Below are positions 1-9,505 of a stretch of DNA of 64,000 bases, in pieces. This DNA comes from Acidovorax sp. CF316 (GTDB taxonomy: Bacteria; Pseudomonadota; Gammaproteobacteria; Burkholderiales; Burkholderiaceae_C). Made by a program: the position numbers and the translations under genes. Each line of letters begins with the position of its first letter. Position 1 is the stretch's first letter. The notes beneath the pieces were generated by a model that was given only the letters and a program-made list of their open reading frames with translations, did not search any database and was not told the DNA's origin. Location of the stretch: NCBI RefSeq assembly GCF_000276605.1, contig NZ_AKJX01000162.1:29138-93137 (forward strand), given 5' to 3'.

Positions 1-737
1 GCCTGCTCAGGATTGAATCCACGCGCCCCACCCTTCAGGGCCTGGAGCAGCACCTGGTGCACATGTACGACCTGGTGCGCGAATTCGCGCCCAGCGTGGT
101 TGTCGTGGACCCCATCAGCAACCTGACCTCGCAGGGCGATGACGCCGGGCTCAAGATCACGCTGATGCGGCTCATCGACTTCCTCAAGACCCAGGGCACC
201 ACGGCGCTGTTCACCAGCCTGACGGCCGATGCGGCCAACACCCCCCTGGCCACCTCGGAGGTCGGCGTGTCCTCGCTGATGGACAGCTGGCTGCTGCTGG
301 CCAACGTGGCCGTCAACGGCGAGCGCACGCGCACGCTGCAGGTGCTCAAGTCGCGCGGCATGCCGCACTCCAACCAGGTGCGCGAGTTCGTCTTTTCCGA
401 CACGGGCGTGGACCTGGTGGACGTGTACCTCTTTGGCGACCAGGTGCTCACCGGCACGGCACGCATCGCCCACGAGGCGCAGCTGCTGGCCACCAACGAC
501 CTGCGCGGGCGCGACCACGCGCGCCGCCTTCGCGACCTGGCCAACCGCCGCAAGACACTGGATGCGCAGATCGCGGCCCTGAATGCGCAAGCCCTGGAGC
601 GCGCCGGCGAGGTGGAGTTCGAGATCGAGCGCGAGCAGCTGGAAGCCCAGGGCGTGCAGGATCGCGCGCGCAGCATCGCGGCCAGGCGCGGCACCAGCGG
701 CAGCGCCGCCAGCAAACCCGCCGCACGCAAAGGCTGA
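1..737 (+). CDS. kaiC: Circadian clock ATPase/kinase KaiC, C-terminal part (5' truncated by window)
   Basis: The frame is open from base 3 and ends at TGA 735-737, so about 244 residues remain: most of the second (CII) RecA-like domain plus a tail. The Walker-B-like stretch [11 protein letters not shown] is visible at about 93-125. A Ser-Ser pair encoded at 270-275 sits where cyanobacterial KaiC has its Ser431/Thr432 autophosphorylation sites, followed by the family segment [14 protein letters not shown]. The last 70 or so residues are an Arg/Glu/Ala-rich predicted helix, longer than the cyanobacterial A-loop tail. KaiC is a cytosolic hexameric ATPase and autokinase. The first kaiB starts 5 bp downstream, so they are surely co-transcribed. 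No kaiA is seen. The identity is firm; function as a true oscillator rather than a stress timer is open. Confidence 0.93.
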   Translation, partial: LLRIESTRPTLQGLEQHLVHMYDLVREFAPSVVVVDPISNLTSQGDDAGLKITLMRLIDFLKTQGTTALFTSLTADAANTPLATSEVGVSSLMDSWLLLANVAVNGERTRTLQVLKSRGMPHSNQVREFVFSDTGVDLVDVYLFGDQVLTGTARIAHEAQLLATNDLRGRDHARRLRDLANRRKTLDAQIAALNAQALERAGEVEFEIEREQLEAQGVQDRARSIAARRGTSGSAASKPAARKG

Positions 738-742
738 CTTCC

Positions 743-1069
743 ATGGCAACAATCACCCCCCTGCGCGAAAAGGCATCCGCCACGTCCGCCAAGCCCGAAT
801 GGCAGCTCAGGCTGTACGTGGCCGGCTCCACGCCCCGCTCCGCCGCCGCGCTGGAGAACCTCAAGCGCCTGTGCGAGACGCACCTGGCGGGCCGCTACAG
901 CATCGAGGTAGTGGATCTGCTGGTCAACCCGCAGCTGGCGGCCGGCGACCAGATCCTGGCCGTGCCGACGCTGGTGCGCAAGTTCCCCGAGCCGATCCGC
1001 AAGATCATCGGCGACCTTTCGAACGAGGAGCGCGTGCTCGTCGGGCTGGATGTGAAGCCCCTCGTCTGA
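743..1069 (+). CDS. kaiB: Circadian clock protein KaiB
   Basis: The 108-residue protein matches the usual KaiB length with a short N-terminal extension. It shows the family hallmarks: [19 protein letters not shown] near residues 22-40, the [21 protein letters not shown] segment (about 65-85) and the terminal [15 protein letters not shown]. In the studied clock KaiB refolds to a thioredoxin-like state and binds KaiC. The start is the ATG 5 bp after the kaiC stop; the only ribosome-site candidate is a weak AAAGGC. It is followed 5 bp later by a second KaiB-fold gene, so the four Kai-operon genes are tightly packed. Confidence 0.95.
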   Translation: MATITPLREKASATSAKPEWQLRLYVAGSTPRSAAALENLKRLCETHLAGRYSIEVVDLLVNPQLAAGDQILAVPTLVRKFPEPIRKIIGDLSNEERVLVGLDVKPLV

Positions 1070-1074
1070 ACCCC

Positions 1075-1410
1075 ATGACCGAAACCCGCCATGTTGCGCA
1101 CCGCGATCAGCCAGCCGAGGTTTCGCCCCTCAACGACTATCGGCTGTATGTGAGCATGGCCTCGCCCATATCATTGCGTGCCATCGCCAACGCGCGCCGT
1201 ATCCTGCAGGAGGCCTATCCCGGCGCGCACCAACTCACAGTGTTGAACATCGCCGAGAACGTGGATGCGGCGCGGGCCGACCAGATCATCGTGTCGCCCA
1301 CCCTGCTGCGCCTGGCGCCGCTGCCGCAGCGCCGCTTTATCGGTGACCTGTCGGACCTGGGCCGCTTGCGCAAGGCCTTCGGCCTGCTGCCATCGCCGGG
1401 GGCCGCATGA
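1075..1410 (+). CDS. Second, divergent KaiB-family protein
   Basis: This 111-residue protein has the KaiB layout: YRLYVSMASPISLRAIANARR (about 21-41), a central LTVLNIAENVDAARADQIIVSPTLLR and a C-terminal RRFIGDLSDLGRLRKAFGL. It has lost several residues that are near-invariant in canonical KaiB; for example AGxTP is replaced by SMASP. It lies 5 bp after kaiB and its TGA overlaps the ATG of the hybrid kinase by 4 bp (ATGA), which implies translational coupling. Two KaiB copies per operon are common in non-cyanobacterial kai loci. By inference, this copy may bind the downstream kinase rather than KaiC, as SasA does with its own KaiB-like domain. Confidence 0.88.
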   Translation: MTETRHVAHRDQPAEVSPLNDYRLYVSMASPISLRAIANARRILQEAYPGAHQLTVLNIAENVDAARADQIIVSPTLLRLAPLPQRRFIGDLSDLGRLRKAFGLLPSPGAA

Positions 1411-3707
1411 CGGCGGACGCATTCGAACCGAGCCTGGGCAGCGAGGGCGACCTCACCGCCGAGAACGCCACCCTCCGGTTGCGGCTGCAGGAGCTGGAGG
1501 AAACGCTGCACGCCATCCACACCGGCGACGTCGATGCGCTTGTGGTGAACAACGCCATCTATACCCTGGAGAGTGCGCACGCGGCCACTGACCAGTTGCG
1601 CCAGGACGTGCTGGGCCAGATGGAGGACGCCGTCTTCGCCTTCGACCAGGACGGGCTGGTGATGTACGTCAACACCGCCGCGGAGCGGCTCTACGGCGTG
1701 CAGTCCTCCGACGTGCTGGGCCAGCCCCGGCAGTTCATCTTCACCGAGATGCCCGGCAGCGGCGGGGAGGACGCCGCTGTGAGCGCCCCCGGCGCCCCCC
1801 TGGCCACGTTGGGCACCGTGCACCGCGTGAACGATGGCCGGCTGATCGACGTCGAGGCCGTGGTCTCGCCCCTGCTCGGCCCGCTGGGCCGGCCCCTGGG
1901 CTCGCTGGCCGTGGTGCGCGACGTCACCCAGCGCCGGCGCGCCGAGCATTGGCGCAACCTGCTGGCGCGCCTGCCTGAGCGGCTGCGCGAGGTGGGCGAG
2001 CTGCCGGCCATCGCCGCCGAAGGCGCGCGCCTGCTGGGCGAAGCACTGCGCGTGGACCGGGCCTGCTACGGCAGCATCGACGCCACGGGCGAGCTGTGCA
2101 CCATCGACCAGGACTGGAGCGGCCATGGCCTGGCCACGCTGGCTGGCACCTGGCGCGTGAAGGACCTCGCCTCCTTCTCCGATGTGCTGCGGCGCGGTGA
2201 CCCCCTGGTGGTGGCCGACACCGCAGCCGACCCCGCCCGCTACCCCCGGGGAACGCTAGATACCCAGGGGGTGGGAGCCCTGCTGAGCGTGCCGCTGATC
2301 GAGCAGGGCCAGCTCGTGGCCATCCTCTTGCTGCACTACGGCGGCACGCGCCAGTGGACGCTGGAGGAAGTCGACTTCGTGCACGAGTTCGCCGAGCGCA
2401 TCCGGTCGGTTTCCGAACGCGTGCGCAGTGCCAACGCCCTGGCACTCAGCGAAGCACGGCTGCGCGATGTGAACGAGAATCTCGAAGCCGCCGTGGCGGC
2501 GCGCACGGGCGAGCTGATGGCCGTGGAAGAGGCACTGCGCCAGTCACAGAAGATGGAAGCCGTGGGCCAGCTCACGGGCGGCATAGCCCACGACTTCAAC
2601 AACCTGCTGGGCGCGGTGAGTGCCAGCCTGCAGGTGCTCAAGGTGCGCATGCGCCAGGGCAAGCTCGACCAGGCAGAGCGCTACATCGCCATGGGCCAGG
2701 ACTCGGTCAAGCGCGCAGCGGCGCTGACCCAGCGCCTCCTGGCCTTTGCCCGGCGCCAGACACTGGACCCCAAGGCCACCGACCTGAACCGCCTGGTGGC
2801 CGGGCTCGAAGAGCTGGTGCGCCGCTCGGTCGGGCCGGACGTGCAGGTCGAATGCACGGCGGCCGAGGGCCTGTGGACCACCCGCGTGGACCCCTCGCAA
2901 CTTGAGAACTCGCTGCTCAACCTGTGCATCAACGCGCGCGACGCCATGCTGCCCGGCGGCGGGCGCCTGGCCATCGCCACTACCAACATCGCGGCCACGG
3001 ACGGTATGGTGCGCAGTCAGGGCCTGCCGGTGGCCGACTATGTGTGCCTGTCCGTCACCGACACCGGCTCGGGCATGCCGGCCGAGCTCATCGAGCAGAT
3101 CTTCGACCCCTTCTTCACCACCAAGCCCACGGGCCAGGGCACGGGCCTGGGCCTGTCGATGGTGTATGGCTTCGTGCGCCAGTCGGGTGGCCACGTGCGC
3201 GTGCAATCCGAGGTGGGCGTGGGCACCACCATGCGCCTGTACCTGCCACGCCACGACGGCCAGGTGCTGGAAGACGCGGCGGAAAGCCCCGCCGACAGCG
3301 TGCAGCAGGGCGATGGCGAAACCATCCTGGTGGTGGAGGACGAAAGCACCATCCGCACCCTGACGGTGGAGGTGCTCAAGGACGCCGGCTACGTGGTGGT
3401 AGAGGCCCACGACGGCCCCAGCGCCCTGCGCACCCTGGCCTCCATGCGCCGCGTGGACCTGCTACTCACCGACGTGGGCCTGCCCGGCGGGCTCAACGGC
3501 CGCCAGGTGGCGGACGCGGCACGGCAGGACCGGCCGCAGCTCAAGGTTCTGTTCATCACCGGCTTTGCCCAGAACGCTGCCGTGGGCAACGGCCTGCTCG
3601 ATGCGGGCATGGAAGTCATGACCAAGCCTTTTGAGCTCACGGCCCTGGCCAGGAAGGTGCGCGACATGATGGATGGCCAGACCGACCGTACCCGGGCCGC
3701 ACGCTGA
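1407..3707 (+). CDS. Kai-operon hybrid sensor histidine kinase (PAS-GAF-HisKA-HATPase-REC)
   Basis: The protein has 766 residues and no membrane segment, so it should be cytosolic. In order: a short coiled coil, a PAS domain (about 70-175, starting GQMEDAVFAFDQDGLV), a GAF domain (about 185-340), a coiled coil, HisKA with the phospho-His395 in GGIAHDFNNLLG, a HATPase_c domain (N box NLCINARDAM, G boxes DTGSGM and GTGLGLSMVYG, about 490-615), and a C-terminal receiver with phospho-acceptor Asp689 in LLLTDVGLPGG. The start overlaps the second kaiB stop by 4 bp. Such kinases are the usual fourth gene of non-cyanobacterial kai operons and are thought to carry the clock or energy signal to an unlinked response regulator. 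PAS and GAF ligands are unknown. Confidence 0.92.
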   Translation: MTADAFEPSLGSEGDLTAENATLRLRLQELEETLHAIHTGDVDALVVNNAIYTLESAHAATDQLRQDVLGQMEDAVFAFDQDGLVMYVNTAAERLYGVQSSDVLGQPRQFIFTEMPGSGGEDAAVSAPGAPLATLGTVHRVNDGRLIDVEAVVSPLLGPLGRPLGSLAVVRDVTQRRRAEHWRNLLARLPERLREVGELPAIAAEGARLLGEALRVDRACYGSIDATGELCTIDQDWSGHGLATLAGTWRVKDLASFSDVLRRGDPLVVADTAADPARYPRGTLDTQGVGALLSVPLIEQGQLVAILLLHYGGTRQWTLEEVDFVHEFAERIRSVSERVRSANALALSEARLRDVNENLEAAVAARTGELMAVEEALRQSQKMEAVGQLTGGIAHDFNNLLGAVSASLQVLKVRMRQGKLDQAERYIAMGQDSVKRAAALTQRLLAFARRQTLDPKATDLNRLVAGLEELVRRSVGPDVQVECTAAEGLWTTRVDPSQLENSLLNLCINARDAMLPGGGRLAIATTNIAATDGMVRSQGLPVADYVCLSVTDTGSGMPAELIEQIFDPFFTTKPTGQGTGLGLSMVYGFVRQSGGHVRVQSEVGVGTTMRLYLPRHDGQVLEDAAESPADSVQQGDGETILVVEDESTIRTLTVEVLKDAGYVVVEAHDGPSALRTLASMRRVDLLLTDVGLPGGLNGRQVADAARQDRPQLKVLFITGFAQNAAVGNGLLDAGMEVMTKPFELTALARKVRDMMDGQTDRTRAAR

Positions 3708-3761
3708 CCCTGGCCCGTACCTGGCGGTGGTGCTGCCAGTACCGGCTGGGTTGGAAGAAGG

Positions 3762-4190
3762 TTAGGTCAGGAACGTCGCATCGTTGGCAATGGCGTTGCA
3801 GTAACCGTCGCCCCCCATCCGGAAATACAGGGGCGAGGCATGGACGATGGCCAGGAAGGCCCCGAACAGATGCGCCGGCAGCGTGAGCGTGCCGATCGCC
3901 TCGCGAGATGCAATGCTGAAGCTGGGCGCCGGCAGATCGGGTGCCAGAGAAAAGCCGATCAGCAAGGTGGTATGGGTCTGCCCCGCCTTATTGCCCGTCA
4001 GCTCGATGGAGCCGACACAACGCTCCACCGTGTAGACCCCGTTGGAGCAGGCTTCATGGCCTGCGTGCGCGGCCACGCGAAACGCCCTGGCCTTGATAAT
4101 GCCGCCCACTTGCCAGTCGGTCGAGAGATCGACCGGCGCGAAGGGATGGGTTTTTCCTCGGGGTCGGGAATGGGGAAGAAATTCTTGCAT
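3762..4190 (-). CDS. Hypothetical protein downstream of catalase
   Basis: I do not recognise a family. From ATG 4190 the product has 142 residues. The middle reads like real protein (ITGNKAG-type polar stretch, then alternating hydrophobic strands and the FRMGGDGYCNAIANDATFL tail), which suggests a beta-rich soluble fold; no signal peptide is obvious. The frame stays open upstream to a GTG at 4337 that overlaps the catalase stop as GTGA, so a longer 191-residue form translationally coupled to katE is possible. No good Shine-Dalgarno decides between the starts. The gene follows katE on the same strand. Confidence 0.45.
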   Translation of the reverse strand: MQEFLPHSRPRGKTHPFAPVDLSTDWQVGGIIKARAFRVAAHAGHEACSNGVYTVERCVGSIELTGNKAGQTHTTLLIGFSLAPDLPAPSFSIASREAIGTLTLPAHLFGAFLAIVHASPLYFRMGGDGYCNAIANDATFLT

Positions 4191-4333
4191 GGTGAACAAC
4201 AGGGCATGCAGGCATACCGCTAATTTGGGTTGACGCATCCGGCCATGCCGGTACGCGCGGATTTCTTCCAGTGCCTTGTGGCCACACCGGGCCGCAAAGC
4301 TGCGAACGAATGGCCTGCGGGTTGGGCCTGGCC

Positions 4334-6742
4334 TCACACAGCAGGAGGATCGGTCTCCCGCTCAGGATGGCGATGGCGGGCAATGCCCTGGATGAAGGCC
4401 CCGAAGTCCGCTGGCGTGGAACCCAGGAACAGCCCGGGATCGGGATCTCCCGAAGGCAGCGTCGACGGGATCTGGGCCTTGAGCATCAAGGCCGAGGACG
4501 CGGGCATGACCAGGATGGTCTTGCAATGCCGGTGCTGGTCCTTGAGGAACTCCATCGTGTGGCCGTCGGTCGCCAGCATCCGCACACCCTCTTCCCCATC
4601 GGGCAGCGCCAGCGCATCGAACAGGAAGCCCGGTTCGTTCTCCAGCGATGCATCCGCGTCGATGGCTACCTGGTCGGCCGTCTTCACCGGACCAATGCGG
4701 GGCGCCACGAAGCGCGGCACGGCGCCCTGCGCAAACAGGGCCGCGTGCAGTTCCACGGCGCTCTGACCGACGATGCCATCGGCCACCAGGATGGCAATCT
4801 TTCGCCCCTGGATGCTGCCGTCGCCAGGGCGTGCAAGCAGTGACAGTGCGGGCGAAGCTGCCACCTCGGGCTTGGGCGGCTTGGCCAGGGCCCGGGGCAT
4901 GGCGTCCGGCAAGGCCGCCATGCCGATGCCGGTGGCGACCTGCCGGGCCAGGTCATCCGACACGTTGCGCAGCGAGGAGACCATGCGCTCACGGATCGCC
5001 GGCACCGTGACCTTGCTCAGCTCGAAGCGGAAGGCGGCGGCGATGTGGGCCTGCTCTACCGCGGTCTGGCTGTCGAAGAACAGGGTGGCCTGGGTGTAGT
5101 GGTCGGCAAACTTCTCGGGTTTGGCACGCACCTTGCCCTGGGCTTCCTTGGCCTCGATGCGGGCGGGCACGGAGACAAAACCCTGGGCTGCCCCGGCCTG
5201 GAACGGGCAACCACCCCCTAGCGAGTTCGGCTCGTACGCCACCTTGCCGCGATGGATGGCCTGGCGGTGCATGCCGTCGCGCTGGTTGTTGTGCACCGGG
5301 GCGATGGGCGAGTTGATGGGCAGCTCGTGGAAGTTGGGTCCGCCCAGTCGCGAGATCTGCGTGTCCACGTAGGAGTGGATGCGGCCCGCCAACAGGGGGT
5401 CGTTGGAGAAGTCGATGCCCGGCACCACGTGCGCAGTGCAGAAGGCCACCTGCTCGGTCTCTGCAAAGAAGTTGTCGGGGTTGCGGTTGAGCACCATGCG
5501 GCCGATGGGGCGGATGGGCACCAGCTCCTCGGGGATCAGCTTGGTGGCATCCAGGATGTCGAAGCTGAACGCGTCGCCCTGCTCTTCCGTGAACACCTGC
5601 ACGCCGAGTTCGAACTCGGGGTAGGCGCCGCCCTCGATGCGCTCCCACAGGTCGCGGCGATGGTAATCCGGATCGGCGCCGGAAATCTTCACCGCCTCGT
5701 CCCACACCAGCGAATGGGTGCCGGCCTTGGGAGTCCAATGGAATTTGACGAACACCGACTCGCCCGCCGCATTCACGAAGCGGAAGCTGTGCACACCGAA
5801 GCCCTGCATGGTGGCATAGCTGCGTGGAATGCCGCGGTCGGACATCACCCACATCAGCATGTGGGTGGACTCGGGCATGAGCGAGACGAAATCCCAGAAG
5901 GTGTCGTGCGCGCTGGCGGCCTGCGGCATCTGGTGGTGCGGCTCGGGCTTGACGGCATGCACCAGGTCCGGAAATTTCATCGCATCCTGGATGAAGAACA
6001 CGGGCATGTTGTTGCCCACCAGGTCCCAATTGCCTTCGTCGGTGTAGAACTTGACAGCAAAGCCGCGCACGTCGCGCGCCGTGTCCTTGGAGCCGCGTTC
6101 GCCCTGCACGGTGGAAAAGCGCACGAACACCGGGGTGACCTTGCCGGCCTCCTTGAACGGAGCGGCGCGCGTCAGGTCGGTCAGGGGTTCATAGCACTCG
6201 AAGAAGCCATGGGCACCGGAGCCCCGGGCGTGCACGATGCGTTCGGGAATACGCTCATGGTCGAAGTGCGTGATCTTCTCGCGCAGGATGAAGTCCTCGA
6301 GCAGCACCGGGCCGCGCTCGCCGTACTTGAGCGAGTTCTGGTTGTCGGCTATGGGCACGCCCTGGTTGGTGGTGAGCACCTGGCCGGCGGAATCGACACG
6401 CACGCGGTCCAGCGGCGCGATGGTGGCGTTCACGCCTTCTGGCGCCACCGTGCCGGTCTTGGCGCTGCTGTTTTCCTCGGAGACAGTGCTGCCCGATGGC
6501 AGGCGCGAAGCCGGCTCGGCAGTGGCGCCCTGCGCGGGGTTCACGCCGTTGGCAAAGCCGTGCTCGCCGGCCTTGTTGGGGTTGTAGGGCCTGGCGGCGA
6601 CAAGCTCGTTGGTCTGTATCGCCCTGGCGGACAGCGCATCGACAGCGCCCGCCATGGCAGAGGGTGCACTGTCGGTATTTCTGGCGGGCGCAGCATCTGC
6701 GCTTTTCTTGCCGGCCTTGGCGCTCTTGGGGTCTTGGATCAT
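4334..6742 (-). CDS. katE: Large-subunit monofunctional catalase HPII
   Basis: The protein has 802 residues, the size of HPII-type (clade 2) catalases. It disproportionates hydrogen peroxide using haem. A disordered N-terminus (1-110) precedes the core. Visible core motifs are [13 protein letters not shown] with the catalytic His171, the distal-Asn segment [17 protein letters not shown], and the proximal haem-Tyr segment [15 protein letters not shown]. The C-terminal 150 residues form the extra flavodoxin/DJ-1-like domain ([14 protein letters not shown] onward) that defines the large class. ATG 6742 has AAGG 8 nt upstream. It could serve stationary-phase or stress defence like E. coli KatE; no regulator site was seen. 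Confidence 0.97.
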   Translation of the reverse strand: MIQDPKSAKAGKKSADAAPARNTDSAPSAMAGAVDALSARAIQTNELVAARPYNPNKAGEHGFANGVNPAQGATAEPASRLPSGSTVSEENSSAKTGTVAPEGVNATIAPLDRVRVDSAGQVLTTNQGVPIADNQNSLKYGERGPVLLEDFILREKITHFDHERIPERIVHARGSGAHGFFECYEPLTDLTRAAPFKEAGKVTPVFVRFSTVQGERGSKDTARDVRGFAVKFYTDEGNWDLVGNNMPVFFIQDAMKFPDLVHAVKPEPHHQMPQAASAHDTFWDFVSLMPESTHMLMWVMSDRGIPRSYATMQGFGVHSFRFVNAAGESVFVKFHWTPKAGTHSLVWDEAVKISGADPDYHRRDLWERIEGGAYPEFELGVQVFTEEQGDAFSFDILDATKLIPEELVPIRPIGRMVLNRNPDNFFAETEQVAFCTAHVVPGIDFSNDPLLAGRIHSYVDTQISRLGGPNFHELPINSPIAPVHNNQRDGMHRQAIHRGKVAYEPNSLGGGCPFQAGAAQGFVSVPARIEAKEAQGKVRAKPEKFADHYTQATLFFDSQTAVEQAHIAAAFRFELSKVTVPAIRERMVSSLRNVSDDLARQVATGIGMAALPDAMPRALAKPPKPEVAASPALSLLARPGDGSIQGRKIAILVADGIVGQSAVELHAALFAQGAVPRFVAPRIGPVKTADQVAIDADASLENEPGFLFDALALPDGEEGVRMLATDGHTMEFLKDQHRHCKTILVMPASSALMLKAQIPSTLPSGDPDPGLFLGSTPADFGAFIQGIARHRHPERETDPPAV

Positions 6743-6962
6743 GGGGAACCTTGCTTCAGGTGATGGGAAATTGGCGAGAAGCTTCAGGGTAGGCGCATGG
6801 CCTCACGAAGATGTAGGACACACGCTGCAGTTGGCCTGACCGCATGGCTGCATGCACACCGCTGGCGGGCTGTCGACCATGTGCAGCATGGCTTACCGAC
6901 GATTGCGGGGCGCCGGACTGCGACGACAGACGAGCGCCTGTCCTACGACGGCAATGGGCAGC

Positions 6963-7208
6963 TCAACTGTCTGAAGCGTCGTCCGTCTTGAACAGGCCGC
7001 GGATGTTCATGGCCGCCAGGCAGACTTGCAGTGCGATCAATGCAATCGCATGGGAGTGCACGCCCCAGGCCACCCACAGCAGGTTGCTGCCCAGAAACAC
7101 CCAGAATCCTGCGTTGCGGCGCCGGGACTCCTTGGAGCCCACCAGCCACGCAGCCAGCACCGAGGCGGCGAAGGCCGGCCACTGTATCCAGTCAAGCCAG
7201 TCGTTCAT
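6963..7208 (-). CDS. Small multi-spanning membrane protein next to glycosyltransferase
   Basis: The 81-residue protein has about three hydrophobic segments: WPAFAASVLAAWLVG, FWVFLGSNLLWVAWGV and AIALIALQVCLAAMNIRG. It ends in an acidic tail. It starts 15 bp after the stop of the glycosyltransferase on the same strand, so it is the last gene of that small operon. Its composition resembles small proteins of unknown function often found with the acyl-CoA-dehydrogenase/PIG-L/NodS cluster, but no function can be assigned. Confidence 0.7.
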   Translation of the reverse strand: MNDWLDWIQWPAFAASVLAAWLVGSKESRRRNAGFWVFLGSNLLWVAWGVHSHAIALIALQVCLAAMNIRGLFKTDDASDS

Positions 7209-7223
7209 GGGGCAGGTCTTTCG

Positions 7224-7904
7224 TCACCCAAGCAGGGCAGGCAGCGCCGTCAGCGTGGTCCCCAGCTGCAGCAGCGTGGCGCCAAAGCCGGCTGGCGCAC
7301 GGAACTGCTTGCGCGCACTGGTCGTCACGCGGGTGGCAGAGGTCCAGGCGATGGACAGACCGCGTTCCTGCAGCCGATGCACCAGGGCCACGTCCTCCCC
7401 CGTGGCCAGGGGCTCGAAGCCGCCGACCTCGCTGTAGGCCTGCGCTGTGAGCCCCAGGTTGGCACCGTGGATGTGCCGGTGACCGTCGCGGTCCTGGTAG
7501 AGCGCATCGAACTGCGCGCGCACGGCATCGCCATGCGTGCCCCAGTCGCGCACCTGCACGGTGCCGCACACGGCATCGGCCTGCTGGCACAACTGCTGCG
7601 CAATCCAGTTGGGGGCCACCTCGCTGTCGGCATCGGTGAAGGCCAGCCAGCGCGCACCGGCCGCCAGTGCCAGATGCGCGCCAATGGCCCGTGCCGTGCC
7701 GACGTTGCGCGCCTGGCAGTCCACGGTGCGCGCGCCCAGTGCGGCAGCAATTCCCTGGGTGCCATCGCTGCAATCGTCCAGGACCACGATCAGCAGCACG
7801 GCTTCGCCCATCAGATCGGGGCAGGCCGAGGCGACAGTCAGCGAATGCAGGCAGGCCCCGATGTGGTCCTCTTCATTGTGGGCCGGGACGATGACGGCAA
7901 TCAT
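7224..7904 (-). CDS. Glycosyltransferase family 2
   Basis: From ATG 7904 the 226-residue protein begins directly with the GT-A strand VIVPAHNEEDHIGACL. The nucleotide-sugar motifs follow in order: VVLDDCSDGT, the DxD-type FTDADSEVAPNW, and GGFEPLATGEDVAL with the catalytic-base ED. There is no membrane anchor. It should transfer a sugar from a nucleotide-sugar donor to an unknown acceptor. It is divergent from the acyl-CoA-dehydrogenase/PIG-L/methyltransferase genes and probably works in the same pathway. The frame continues upstream past 7904 without homology, so the ATG at the start of the GT fold is preferred. Confidence 0.88.
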   Translation of the reverse strand: MIAVIVPAHNEEDHIGACLHSLTVASACPDLMGEAVLLIVVLDDCSDGTQGIAAALGARTVDCQARNVGTARAIGAHLALAAGARWLAFTDADSEVAPNWIAQQLCQQADAVCGTVQVRDWGTHGDAVRAQFDALYQDRDGHRHIHGANLGLTAQAYSEVGGFEPLATGEDVALVHRLQERGLSIAWTSATRVTTSARKQFRAPAGFGATLLQLGTTLTALPALLG

Positions 7905-7953
7905 GTGCGGGCCCCGCCCGGCGCTTGTCTTAGAGCGTGTGCGGCGGCCGGCT

Positions 7954-8211
7954 TCATTCCGAGGACTCTGAAGACGACGCGGCCGTGACCAGGGTCGCCT
8001 TGGCTGCCGGCTGCACCTGTGCCTGCACCGCACCAGCCGTGGTGGGCCAGAACCCAGGATCCATGCTATTGGCCAGCACCAGCGCCAGCACCACCAGGGC
8101 CCCCGCCACTTCGGCGTACAGAAGGCCACGGCTTTCCCATGGCGAAACGGGCTGCGGGAATTCACCGGCAGGGCGGCGGACGGAGGTGGCGGGCGGGGGC
8201 TGGATGGTCAC
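7954..8211 (-). CDS. Small single-pass membrane protein
   Basis: GTG 8211 is preceded by AGGAG with a 7-nt spacing, which favours real translation. The 85-residue product has a Pro-rich N-terminus, one strong membrane segment (YAEVAGALVVLALVLANSM, about 33-51) and an Ala/Ser-rich tail ending SSSESSE. It is the first gene of the minus-strand unit (this gene, glycosyltransferase, 81-residue membrane protein); the gap to the glycosyltransferase is 49 bp. I do not recognise the family. Confidence 0.55.
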   Translation of the reverse strand: MTIQPPPATSVRRPAGEFPQPVSPWESRGLLYAEVAGALVVLALVLANSMDPGFWPTTAGAVQAQVQPAAKATLVTAASSSESSE

Positions 8212-8431
8212 GGCATGCTCCTTGTCAGGTGGGTGGCTGAAAGTAACCTTTGGCCTGCGCCGGGCTTGTCAGACAGCATCCTCAAGCGCTGTCATGCACG
8301 CAAAAATGAGCCTTGCATCCTTAGCCCCCTACTCGGGCACCTGTCCCACAACCCAGGCCGCCACGGGCCGACCAGGCACCGCGCGCACTGCCGCGACAGT
8401 GGCAGGATCGAACCATGCAAGGGCCGAGCGC

Positions 8432-9505
8432 ATGCCAGTTTCCCCCAACCGCCAGGCCACCATCCCCCGCCCGCCCACCACGACCCATGCACTGGCCGCT
8501 GCCTTGCCCGGCATGGCCACCTTGCCGATTGCAGCCCAGCTGCGGCACTTGGCAGGCCAGGGCCTGGCCCACCTGCCGCAGCCCGGCACGGGCAGCACCC
8601 TGCAGCGCTGGCAGGCCCTGAGCCGCGTGGCGCAGCACAGCCTGGCCCTGGCCAAGCTGTATGAAGGGCACACCGATGCACTGGCCATCCTGCACGAGCT
8701 GGGCGCTGACCGCAGCCGTGCAGGAGAAACCTGGGCCATGTGGGCTGCCGAGGCGCCCGGTCAGCGGGTGCAGGTTCAGCCACAGGGCGGCAACAGACAG
8801 GCCACGTTGTCCGGCGCCAAGGCCTGGTGCTCGGGCGCGCAGGGCGTCAGCCACGCGCTGCTGACCGCATGGCTGCCCGGGGAGGACCAGAGCCAGCTCG
8901 TCGCCGTGGACCTCAGCCACCCCAGCATCCGCATGGACACCGGCACCTGGCAGGCCGTGGGCATGGCCGACACCTTGAGTGCGGAAGTCTCTTTCGACGG
9001 CACGCCCGCCGTGCTGGTCGGCGAACCCGGTGACTACCTGCACCGGCCCGGCTTCTGGCACGGGGGCGCCGGCATTGCGGCCTGCTGGTACGGCGGTACG
9101 CTGGCGGTGGCCGATGCGCTCTACCGCGGCATGCGCGGCATGCGCGGCATGCCGGCCGAGCACCTAGGCCATGCCTACCGCGCCGCAGCCTTCGGCAAGG
9201 TGGACCGCGTGCTCGCGGGCGTGGCCGCGCTGCTGCACGGCAGCGCCGACTGGATCGATGCGCACCCGCATGCGGACGCCATGGCGGTGGCCCTGCGCGT
9301 GCGCCAGGCGGCCGAAGCCGGGGCCCGCTGCGTGCAGGACGAAACCGGCCGCGCACTGGGGGCCACACCCTACTGCCGCGATGCGGCGTTTGCACGTGCC
9401 GCGGCCGACCTGCCGGTCTTCATCCGCCAAAGCCACGGGGACCGCGACGACGCAGCCCTGGCCCGCGCCGTGCTGGCGCAAGAGGACTACCCATGGGCGC
9501 TGTGA
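8432..9505 (+). CDS. Acyl-CoA-dehydrogenase-like protein
   Basis: ATG 8432 has AAGGG 8 nt upstream and gives 357 residues; a GTG at 8399 or an ATG at 8306 would extend it. The fold is seen in the N-terminal helical part with KLYEGHTDALAILHELGAD, the middle beta domain (TLSGAKAWCSGAQGVSHALLTAW and the FDGTPAVLVGEPGDYLHRPGF segment) and a C-terminal helical bundle. The sequence is divergent from beta-oxidation enzymes and shows no clear catalytic Glu that I can place. It should still bind FAD. It is co-transcribed with the PIG-L and methyltransferase genes (13-bp and 4-bp overlaps), so it probably acts in a small biosynthetic pathway rather than fatty acid degradation. Confidence 0.8.
   Translation: MPVSPNRQATIPRPPTTTHALAAALPGMATLPIAAQLRHLAGQGLAHLPQPGTGSTLQRWQALSRVAQHSLALAKLYEGHTDALAILHELGADRSRAGETWAMWAAEAPGQRVQVQPQGGNRQATLSGAKAWCSGAQGVSHALLTAWLPGEDQSQLVAVDLSHPSIRMDTGTWQAVGMADTLSAEVSFDGTPAVLVGEPGDYLHRPGFWHGGAGIAACWYGGTLAVADALYRGMRGMRGMPAEHLGHAYRAAAFGKVDRVLAGVAALLHGSADWIDAHPHADAMAVALRVRQAAEAGARCVQDETGRALGATPYCRDAAFARAAADLPVFIRQSHGDRDDAALARAVLAQEDYPWAL

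Noticed and set aside
3714..3752. Hairpin GTACCTGGC/GCCAGTAC after the Kai-operon kinase as a terminator
   Set aside because: The stem has a bulge and no T-run follows on either strand.
5252..6763. A 503-codon plus-strand frame opposite katE
   Set aside because: Complement of the catalase reading frame; composition is His/Val/Gly-skewed and no family motif appears.
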